A DNA stretch of 64,000 nt from Musa acuminata AAA Group. Lineage: Eukaryota > Streptophyta > Magnoliopsida > Zingiberales > Musaceae. The stretch is taken from the NCBI RefSeq assembly GCF_036884655.1, contig NC_088338.1, forward strand, positions 2,680,501 through 2,744,500, given 5' to 3'. Of the stretch, positions 38,001 to 48,600 are shown one piece after another. How positions within the stretch are numbered: position 1 is the stretch's first letter; every line of letters begins with the position of its first letter. Under the pieces are notes generated by a model. The model worked only from the letters and a program-made list of their open reading frames with translations. It searched no databases and had not been told where the DNA came from. Both the position numbers and the translations under genes were made by a program.

Positions 38001-41000
38001 CACAAGCTGCTGCTGATATTTCTGTTACTCATCTTCAGTTGGAACGGTGTTCTAACTTGAGAGGTTTTGGATTGCAATTGTCTCCACCATCTCAACCACT
38101 ACCAAACTATGCACCAATCTCTAAGACGGACATTAATAATATTAACAATAGGCAATTGGACAAAGAGGCAGGATATCAGGATCAGCCATGCTCTAATTCT
38201 CTGTCTTCTGTTCGACCTGTTCCACCCCTTGATGAATCATCTAGAAGAGAAAATTGGGATAAGATGTCCAGCTTATCTGGACAGAGACAAAAGGAACACC
38301 CAGAAGCAAGTAGGCATTTTATTTTCTCATCACCAGCTGCTTCTGAATCTACTTTAGCTGTAAATCAGCTACAGGAACACCATCATCAGCTTCAACAACA
38401 CGGTTCTAGTGCAAAAGATCACCTAGTGCGGCAACAGCAGCAAGGGCAGCAACAAAACATCTCTGACACAATTGCTCATGAAGAATTGGATCAATCTGTC
38501 AAGGTTTCTTTTGGCAACCAAACTAACATAAGTGCATTTGTTAAAAATGCTTCACTTGTGACGCAACCATGTGACTCTCATGATGGTGTTGTACCCGGCC
38601 AATCTATTCAAACATCATTGCCTCCTGCTAGTAGATTTCCAACTTCAGGTGTTGCTTCATTTGCTGAAACTCATGTACCTGTTGGTTCACAAATTTCTTC
38701 TGGAGGGACAGATCATAAAAAGTCGCTATTTGCAGGCTGCTCTAAAATTTCAAGTTCTGGCCAACAGTTACCTGTTATGCAAACAAAGTCAGCTTCACAA
38801 TCTTCCATATCTGGTATGTCTCAGCAAGTTGCCTTCTCAAAGATGTTGCACAATGTCTGGGCAAATGTATCAGCTCAACAACATCAAGCTGGTATCAGTC
38901 CTCAGAATCTCACTCCAAACATACTTCAGTCCATAATAAACAATGCTAGAGATACAAGTTTTCAGGGCATGCCAAAGCCAGGTGATCAAGTACACAAGGA
39001 AGGAAGTGCAACTCCTGATGTTGGTACGAGTTCTGCTAAGTCACGAGATGAAGGTAATCCAGTTCAGGTCAAATCCTTGAATCTGATATACACTGAAAAA
39101 ACGGGTGATGCTTATAAGTCAACAGGTGCATTCCATGGAGAAAAAGCAGTTTTAAGACCACCCTTAGATGGAGGCCCTAGTGTGCCGATTTCATCTTTGG
39201 TCCATCTGCATCAGCAGGATATTAACAAGGCAACAAATGGACAGGCTCCAGCTCTTAGCTCTTCAGTATTACGTGCTCCCTTAACAAGCAATATCTCTTC
39301 TAGCTGTGATATTGGTATATCTGGATGCACGTCACAGCCTTCAGATGTTCAACAAAACTATTCACTACTTTATCAAGTACAATCCATGAAGGCTTCCGAT
39401 TCTGATGTAAATAAGATGACAGGAAAGGTATCAAAAGCAGTTGGTTCTAATGCTTCTCAGGTGAAACTCAATGCAGATAAGAGGTTTGATCTTTGGCAGA
39501 GTACAGTCTCCAGAACACCTACAGATGGCAAAGCTGGTGCAACTTCTCAGATTTCAATTCCGCCAGATCCCAAAATGCTGAGCTTTGCTTCAAATGACAG
39601 TGAAGAAAGAATTCCAAGCCCATCAACAACTGGATGGCATGATGTCCAAACTCACACTTGTCCTGTCAGTGCAAGTTCCATGATGAATATAATGGGAGTT
39701 AGTGAGCGCACCCAGATTAGTCCTCAAATGGCTCCTTCCTGGTTTGATCATCCTGAAACCTGCCAAAAGGGCTCGGTGATGGCTGTTTTTGATGCCCAGA
39801 GAAGTGAAAAAGCTGCTATTCAGCAAAATTTTTTTCAGAAAATTCCTGCAAGGATGGATAATTCCCATGTAGTGGAACAAAGATTTGACAGCAGCCACTT
39901 TGATAGCTATGGGCAAGGTACATTAGCCACCAAGATGGCTCTCAGTGAATCATCTCCCTCCGTGCTGCCTCCTGATGTCACCATGGATCATGATATAAAT
40001 GTAAGATTAAAGAAGCGGAAAACCACTACAGATCTGTCATGGCATAAGATAGTCACAGAACCACAAAGGTTGCTGAGCATCAGGTTGTCGTTCTTAATGG
40101 ACTTTTGCTCACTTAGTGGTTCCATTGTTATTTTGTTATTTTGAAAACACAATTTCTGTATGGATTGGTCTGATAAACTTGTTTTTTTATTTTTTTTCAG
40201 TATGGCAGAGTTGGACTGGGCTCATACTTCAAATAGATTGGTTGAGAAGGTTTGTTCATTTGCCCAATTTGCCTGGTATGAATTTCAGAACTTAATGATG
40301 AATGTAACTAGCCTTATTTTTCTATTAATAGGTGGATGATGAATCTGAAATTATGGAGGATGGCCCATTGGCGCCCCAGTCACGACGAAGGCTAATCCTG
40401 ACAACTCAGCTGATGCATCAACTTATTCCAGCAGCACCAGCTGTGCTGTTTAAAGGAGATGCAACTTCTGCTTATGAAAGTGTGATATTCTCTGTTGCCA
40501 AATCGGCACTTTCTGACGCATGCAACCTAATCTCTTCCTCAGAAAGCAATTTGCATGTGCTGTTGGGAAAGGAAAATATGTAAGGATTGCCCATGAATTT
40601 CTTCAAGAAAATTATGTTTCATTAAATATCAGATTTTTTCTCTTTAGCTTTTAAGTAGAGGATGCTACTTTTCTGCCTTTTACGGGTGGGAAATATCATG
40701 CGGGTGCATACTGTTCCCTACAATTAAATTGTTTCTTACAATAAAATCTTCAATACTATCCTCTAAATCAAATATCTTTTCCACCTTAACACTATAGGAT
40801 TTCTGGAGAGCTTAAGATTTCCAAGGAGGTGGAGGATGATACTTTTTCAAAACTCATGGAAGATTTTGTTGGTAGATCTAAGAAACTTGAATCTGAATTC
40901 TCAAGGTATGAGCAGTATTTGGTTATTTTTCGTGGAGGATCTTTCTTTTGCCTTTACCCTTGTTTGACTCATTCTTTATTGTTTGATTTCACTCTGCACG

Positions 41001-43537
41001 AAGTGCTAACGATGTGATATTCAACAGGGATGTGTCGATTGTTGAGGTCACAATATATATATTTATTACATGCTTGTGATCCTTTTTGAATTTATTACCA
41101 TCCTAGCACTCGACACATTCAGATGCATGACTTTGTTTAAAGGTACTATTGGGGGCCATGGCTGTTTAAAGGTTTTAACTCTTTTATATTTCCATATATC
41201 CGGATAAAAATTACCATTGAAAGCAGGTGTACATTTCTGTGAATTTTTTCCCTGAATCAGCCTTTTAAAAAAAAAATAATTTCCACACTAGCCTCAGACA
41301 AATATTTTTACAACTGGCTTCCTTGGTGTCCTTTTTTCTTCGCACTGTAAGCTAGTTACAGATGGCTACACAAATACATTTGGTTGGAAGATAGTATCTG
41401 CTGAGATCAAAACTTGAAAGTTAAAGAACATAAAACTTAGGGAGGTTGGATATATAATTGTCTTGAGGGTCTAATTAACAAATCAATTAAACTTAGAACC
41501 CATTATTAATCTCAGCAAAATTAGTTATTTTTTCATCCACAACCACAAGGCGATCTGTTTATTTTGGAGAATTGCTTGGCCTGCCTATATCACCATTAGC
41601 CAACTTTCCTCTTAAGAAATAATGACTTAAGATTTCCAGTATGCTAGTGCAGTTACTAGGATCTCCCAGTAGCACTAGTCATATAGCTTCCCTCGGATGG
41701 GCATTTTGCTACAAGTTTCTTCCATGAGCAGTATTCTACATTATTTAAATTGTCTTTAATATCTACATGGCATTTATCATTGAAGATATTCTACAGATAG
41801 CAGTTCATTAGTGAGGCTTTTGTGTGGAGATGTAACAAGGATCAATGAACTTTTCTGTGTACTACTCTAGCAGTTTATTAGGAAAAGACTGCTGCTGTCA
41901 TTAGTGATTCTTTTCTGTGCAACAGCTAACTTCAATAGGAGCTATCGCAGGCTACTCACCAATTGCCACCAGCGGTGCTAGTTGTTTCTGCTATAAGCTG
42001 ATCACAGAATCTTGAAGTTTGATATTCTTTTGGATGTCACATGTATGATCTGAAAGAAACTTGATGTAGCCGAATTTGAGAATATAAAGTGAATGTTCAT
42101 TATTAAAACAGGCTGACACATATCTAGATTCAAATTCGAGACGGTGGACACATAATGAAGAAGTCAAAATACCAGCACAGTAGACGAAGAGAATTTTCCT
42201 AGGCACATAAATTTAAGATGAGCAAGGCTTCTTCCTCAACTCTAGGTGCTGCAAATGTTGTTCCTTATGTCACATAAATTTAAGATGAGCAGGCTTCTTC
42301 CTCAACTCTAGGTGCTGCAAATGTTGTTCCTTATGTAGTTTAGATGGATTATTGGTCTGTGTAGAAGTTCAGATATCCTTTTGGGTAGCCATTCCACGTC
42401 AGCAGTGACAATTGCAGAACCCTTGCCTGAATGAGCCTTTAATGGCTAGTACTCGCATTTTAAGAAAAATAACTTGATGGGATAGGTTGGTTTTATACCA
42501 ATGGGATAACTGCCATGGGGGCTCACAGTTTCCTTAGGTATGGAACAGTCACCATCATTAGCAGTTATCTCATTAACTTTCTACATCTGATTATAAGAAA
42601 GCCAACTATAGCCTCAATCAGGAACTGCTATTACCACTAGTTGTTTTCCACACATAAACCGCTAATGTCAATAGTGGTTTGTCTCAGTTATAACTGTTAT
42701 AGTCAATAGTAGTTTGTGGCCCAGCATGGCAAGAAGGTCCAAGGAGGCAAATTGGGAAAATATTTTAGTCATGATAATCAATGTATATTTTTCATTTACT
42801 CTATTATTCATTTTGAGAGACTGGTCATCAAATATTATGAACATTGCAAATTTGGGAACCCTTTATTTTTCAACTTCCAGATTCTTGGAAGAGGAGACAC
42901 TATTCTTTGTTAGTCTTTTTGGGTCTGAAAATTCTTTGCCCAAAGGTGAGGTTTTAGTGAGAAACAGGAGAGTTGTATGCTTGACACTGCACAATTGAAT
43001 GTCCTTATGAAATGCTTAATGAAACTTAATGATTGTCTTCAGCTGTTAGAATGGTTGTTTTTATTGTATCTATTTGTCACAACTCTGCTAAATGCTTTCC
43101 CCTGCGTATTAGGTCATGTAGCTTAGAATTTTGGTATTGCATTTAAATATTTCCTCTGCATTTTCTCCATTTAATATGGAAAAACTTGGATTGGTCAGAT
43201 TGCCCTTTTGGTTTTATTATTCCCTTGGAAGCTATCTTAATAGTAAAATATTTCCTAGCCATATCATGTACTTGATCTTTCTATTTTCATTTGATTTATA
43301 TATTTCAGGTTGGAGAAGAGGGCCTCGATATTAGATGTACGACTGGAGTGCCAGGAACTGGAGAATTTCTCCATCGTCAATCAGTTAGGCAAGTTTCATG
43401 GTCGGACTCGTGCAGATGGCACTGAGGTTTCTTCCACTTCTCAAACAGCCCATCGCAAACTCTTTCCGCAGCGATACATAACCGCACTCCCAGCTACTGG
43501 AAATTTTCCTGAGGGGGTTCTCTGTCTCTCACTCTAG
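35003..43537 (+). CDS. Large Gln/Ser-rich plant-specific protein (At5g07940/07970/07980 family, 'dentin sialophosphoprotein-like')
   Basis: Exons: 35003-37252 (open back to 34928), 37345-37466, 37924-40083, 40201-40249, 40332-40579, 40798-40905, 43309-43537. From the ATG at 35003 they join to 1721 residues. The start has MQLWQQQLMYKQLQELQRQQ, a Gln-rich coiled segment I recall from the Arabidopsis family. A long, mostly disordered Ser/Gln/Asn-rich middle follows. The conserved C-terminal part has SRRRLILTTQLMHQLIPAAP, then YESVIFSVAKSALSDACNLI, a helical region (KLMEDFVGRSKKLESEFSRL) and an end EGVLCLSL. Biochemical function is unknown to me; the name only reflects composition. The family's usual N-terminal exons were not found, so the true start is uncertain. 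No stop or frameshift interrupts the exons. Intron 6 is 2.4 kb. Confidence 0.85.
40906..43308 (+). other. Intron 6 of the Gln-rich protein gene
   Basis: A 2.4 kb intron between the exon ending SEFS(R) and the last exon beginning LEKRASILDV. The phase-2 junction restores Arg. It contains a near-perfect 67-bp tandem duplication and no other recognised element. Confidence 0.85.
42204..42336. repeat. Near-perfect tandem duplication, 67 bp
   Basis: Copy 1 is 42204-42270 and copy 2 is 42271-42336. They are identical except for one missing base (gcaagg against gcagg). This implies a recent event, in intron 6 of the Gln-rich protein gene. Confidence 0.96.
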
Positions 43538-43641
43538 ATCATTTATCGATTGATTTTTTTCCTTTTAAAATGCCTATGATCACCATCAACCTTGATGTTA
43601 TTCAATGCCCCCCCCTAAAAAAAAAAACAAAAAGAAAAGAT

Positions 43642-43672
<31 letters not shown>

Positions 43673-44457
43673 GAGAGAGAATACATCTTTCATGATAAGA
43701 AACATACTTGAACATGAATCAGAGGGGGCTATTCTGTCAATTGTAAGACAACAACCTCACGGGGTGCTGATCTTTGAAATGAGCACCCTTGGTGGTGGTT
43801 CCTTTCTTTCAATCTGAAGTATATAGGCCTTTGTATATCAATTAAGATCTAGAAGGTTAGGCGCTTGCATCATTTTTTTTCTAACAAATGGAGAGTATTA
43901 TTAGCATGGTTACATATGTTTTAACTCGAGTAATAAGCTTCTTTTACCCACCAACAACATCATCACTACTGGCCTTGGCAGGTAAAGCCTCAGTTGAGCC
44001 TGTAATTTCTCATACTAAGTTCCTAGTGGTTAGGACAGACAATGTACTTGAATGGAATGATGAGCATTTTAAATGAAGTGTATGTATGTTCGCTCAAAAT
44101 TTATGTTGTGCAACAATTTGTAGACTGAATCAAGCAACTCTGCCTTGGTGGTAACTCTTAATGGCAATGAGTGGGGCTCCGCTATTGTAGACTGAATCAA
44201 GCAATTCTGCCTTGAGCCTAATTAGCAACCTATGTTCTCAAATCCAACTGAGTTGGGTTCCTACTTCTTTAACTGAACATATTTTAAATCCGATCAGTAT
44301 CTTAATTTGACTAAAAAGAGTCGATTTCTATTCGTACTGGTTTCAAATCCGATTAAAAGATATCGTAATCCGGTTGGTGCAGACTTATACAGTTAGCTTT
44401 TGCATTGATCTCTCCTGTATCAAAAGCCATTGGAACTGACATAAGAAGGTCACAATA
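43538..44457. other. 3' flank of the Gln-rich protein gene
   Basis: Expected 3'UTR, a (GA)n run, then spacer. A 31-bp phrase (tgtagactgaatcaagcaa and onward) occurs at about 44120 and 44187. No gene seen. Confidence 0.55.
43641..43680. repeat. (GA)n microsatellite
   Basis: About 20 GA units, with one G insertion, 100 bases after the stop codon of the Gln-rich protein gene, probably in its 3'UTR. Confidence 0.92.
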
Positions 44458-45213
44458 GGGCTAATAACATATTGCCTTATTATAGTTAGATCTCTTTAGC
44501 CTCTGATTTTTAGATTTAAAAAAATTATATTAAAAAAATTATAATTATAAAAATAAAATATCTAGTTTTATTTATTCTAACATCTTCAATTTTACTGACA
44601 AAAGCATGAAAATGATGAAAAAATAATTTTAATATCTTAATTATATTTTCAATGGTAATAGATGATAACATCGTTGAAGACTATGAGTGACTGTTGTAAA
44701 TGAGAAAAAATGACAATAAGAGATGAGACAAAAGTAATGAAAGAATCGCTCAGCATTTACATCAATACCAACGCAAATGCAAAACAACATCATCCTTCCT
44801 CACATCATTGTTGACGTCGACACAAATGTAAAGCGATGCCACTCAATATCTGCATCTACATTAACATCAACACAATTATTGAGCAATGTTAATGCAAATG
44901 CAAAGCACCGACATTTGCATCGTCCTCTTCCTCCTTTCTCTTTGCTTCACCTCTCACCATCTCTCTCTCTCCTCATCCACAACAACTACTCATAACCCCC
45001 GGTAAGACTATCATCCACCATTACCAAACACATAACTGAAACATTAAAATTATATTTTTACTTATTGTTTTCATATTTTCATCAATAAAATCGATAACGT
45101 TATAATAAATAAAATTAAATATTTCACTTTCGAAATTTTAATATAAAATTTTAAAATCTAAAAATTGAGATACTAAAATGATCTAACTATATGGGATAAT
45201 ATGTAATTAGCCC
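44458..45213. mobile_element. Non-autonomous DNA transposon with about 200-bp terminal inverted repeats
   Basis: The left end GGGCTAATAACATATT and the reverse complement of the right end GGGCTAATTACATATT match. Similarity continues for about 200 bases inward (shared 'tagttagatc', 'tttttagattt', 'aattttaat', 'ggtaat(a/g)g(a/t)ggatgata'-like blocks). The interior (about 44700-45000) carries a loose minisatellite of 'caatgcaaa/catcaa' phrases and no transposase. Long inverted ends suit a Mutator-like non-autonomous element. No convincing 9-bp target duplication is visible, so the superfamily is open. Confidence 0.7.
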
Positions 45214-45627
45214 ATCATAAGAATAATCTTATTTCTAAAATAAGAAGTGCTATGTAAAAAAGATCACTCTTAAAGAAAAAAAAAACTAAAGGTTTTTTTT
45301 TTGAAGAATTTATCAATCTTTATGTATCTTTGATGAGCACACTGAGATTGGTCTCAGCAGATCATGTGCCCGTGAAGGGCCACATCATTTGCTCCCCGCT
45401 ACAGTCACATACCATATGATGTTTGGCAGTAATTGACGGCCAGCTACTGATCATCCACATGCTCCCCCTGCCCCTAACAACGATAAATCTGCAGCTTTGA
45501 CTCTCAGCGCTCATCATAAGACGCATCAAATGGAAATCATACATGGTTACATATATAGTGTGGTATCTGAGAACTAGTTGAGCTTGGAAAACAAATTTTC
45601 TGGACTCACAATGATCTGGAAACTTTA

Positions 45628-48600
45628 TCATTCATGTCGAATAAACTTCAGAATGTACTGGACCACCAACTCTGGCTTCTCTACATGAGGAATATGACCG
45701 CATCCTGGAATCTGAATTAAGGTAGAATCTGGTAGTTCATGATGCAATCTCTGCATGGTAATGATTTTTCCAAAGTGAATGCAGTAATTTAATGCTCTGG
45801 AATGAACTATTTGTAGCAGGTGAATTCTAGAGAACATACCAGTGCTACTTTGCTGCTAACAATTTGATCGTCCTGTCCCCATATAATTAAAGTCTCTTGT
45901 TTTATCTGTAGAAATAATTTGCAAGAGAAGTCTGTAAAGACGTGAAACTGCAACCAACTGGCATACAGAATACCAATCAACAGTAGGCATCGACATGCAT
46001 GGTAAATGTATTCTCAACTTCTCTGTGATAGCATAAATCTACTTCACCCTGCAAGTATGGTTTGCTAGAATAAAGCCACACGTTTATTCACTGCACGAAA
46101 AATCATGACCAAACCTTCAACTGGGCCGAGTTGCTACAGAAGGCTGATTGGCAACATATTGTTCCACAAAGATTATTGCATGTGGTTGCTCTACACATGA
46201 TGCTGTGCATGTTTGTTGGTTCATTGGATCAATCATGCTTTTGAGGCTTGAGATCAAAATTGATGTGTCATCAATGCTTCTCATATGCCCAATCATCCAA
46301 GTTCAACAACCGAGACCTTCTTGTCGTATGAGTTTATACTATAACCAAAAGGTGGATCATTATATCTGCTACTAACTCTAGAATTGACCCCATAATGTTG
46401 AAAAAGACATGGATAAACAATAAAGTAACTTTCTAATAATCTAATTTCTACACAAGAAACTAAAAGAACTGCAGATTTCTGCTGATTCTTTTTTTCCATT
46501 TTCTAATCACATTTATGTACTAGTGAAAGTTCAAGTTCAAGCACAAATGTGACTTCGGAAAACCCTTAATGACAGAATGAACAAGTCAGAGCTGCAGGAC
46601 ATGGCTGACTAACTGAAATATCCCTCACCTGTTTTACATGATTTCGGACATCATAACCTCCACTAAGCATAAAATCAACAGTTGCATCCTCCCACCAGGG
46701 TTGTAAGCAGTGCAATCGGCCCACCTAAAGTTACAAGTAATTGTTAGTATCAGTATAAAAGCCATACGATGTAGAACATGCTCAAGAATTTCATTGAACC
46801 ATTCATTGAATATGCATATTAACTAACTACTGACTAACATTATTTATACTAGTTGCATATGAAGGTGGATGCCACATTTCCTTTCTGAAATATGCCACTC
46901 CATATTTGACCATGACGAAGGTGAATAGCAAACATAAACTCACTTTAGTGTGAGCAAAATATCGTTGAGGGACAGTAAACATTGTCAAGAAGATGATGAC
47001 CATAAAAATAACACCATGCACATTTGTGAGATCTTCCCAATATTTGGCATCTTGTTACTGCAATGAATATATATATCCACCTTCAATCAATCAGATTCAC
47101 CACATTTTTGTGGAGATATGGTATTAATGACTCACTTTTTTCTCATTTTGTTGCATGGTATGTAACAAAATGAGTAGGTAATGGATTTGTTTTCAATCAG
47201 GTAAAATTATTATGCAAAGGATGACCATACTGGAAAAGAAATGAAAGAAATGCTAAAACCTATGGCCCTATTTTAACATCAAGCTTGCATTTTTGCAAGC
47301 TCCCTTCCACCTCAAACTTCTAACTGAACAACACCTCAAAACATAATCTAAATATCAATATGCTTATTGTAAGAACTCCGTACCTTTGTGTGTGTGTGTG
47401 TGTTGTGTACAAAGCATTAAACAGATATTAGGAAGGCACAAAAGAAATGTTGTCTGTATAGCCATCCACATGCACACATAAGCACCTATTTATGTATATC
47501 AATTATCAAGTGCAAAAAAAAAAAAATCAAAATGTATATTTCTAACCAGCCACATGCACACATAAGAACCTATTTACATATATCAATTATCAAGTGCAGA
47601 AAAATAAATCAAAATGCTTATTTCTTACATTCATAGAGTCCCAGGATGACTGCAATGAGACTTTATTTAAGGCCAAGGAATTTGCATAGAACCGCAGTGG
47701 GATGCTCTTCAATACGGAAACCTGCTAAAGAAGAAAGTGGATGTTTTTAAAGAACTAATACAAGACACATTAACTCAATTAGATAATATGTAATGTTTAA
47801 AATGAATCACTCTGATGTAACAAATATTAAACAAACAGCATTCATAGACCAGTTAGGATTACCATATATCCAAATACATGAAATGTTTTACACAAAAAAA
47901 TTCTCACCCCAGCATAAGCTACTATTCTAGGTAGTTTAGCTAGGTTCCCGGTGCCTTCTGCATAAATACTTGCGTCGATCATGACTAACTTACTAACCTG
48001 TAAGGGTTAAAAGTAGGAAAGTGTAAGAAGGTAGATGACAAAATTTGAGCTTAATTTAAAATCTCAAAAGGAAGAAGCTAATATATATTTTGGTTGGATA
48101 CTACTGTCCTTATATTAATTATATTTATAAATAGGTCATCAGATTTACAATTAGGTCATTATAAACATTTTAAAACTGGTCCTTACACTACAAACAAGTA
48201 CTTACAAAATAAATAAAACTCCCACCACCTCTTATCTCTGCCTTCATCCTTAAGGAACCTGAGAAGGCAGCAATTGGGGGAGAAGAGAGGAAAAGAGGAA
48301 GAAGAAGAAAAAGAAGGAAGAGGAGAAGAAGGAAGGGAAGAAGAAGGATTTGGGCTAAGGGTTTGGCTTTATTTCTCATTGGGATCAAAATCTTTCAAAG
48401 GTAAGTGTCCTAACTCTTTCTTACAGTGATTATAATCTCTGCTTTAATCTTGATTTTGGATAATTTAAATGATTATGGCCTTGCACCCGATACCTATCTT
48501 GTTTATATATAAAGCTTTGAATCTGTAATTTTCAAGATTTATGACCTATCTGTCTTGTTCTTGCTATAACTCTTTGTAACGAATTCTGATTTGAGCAAAA

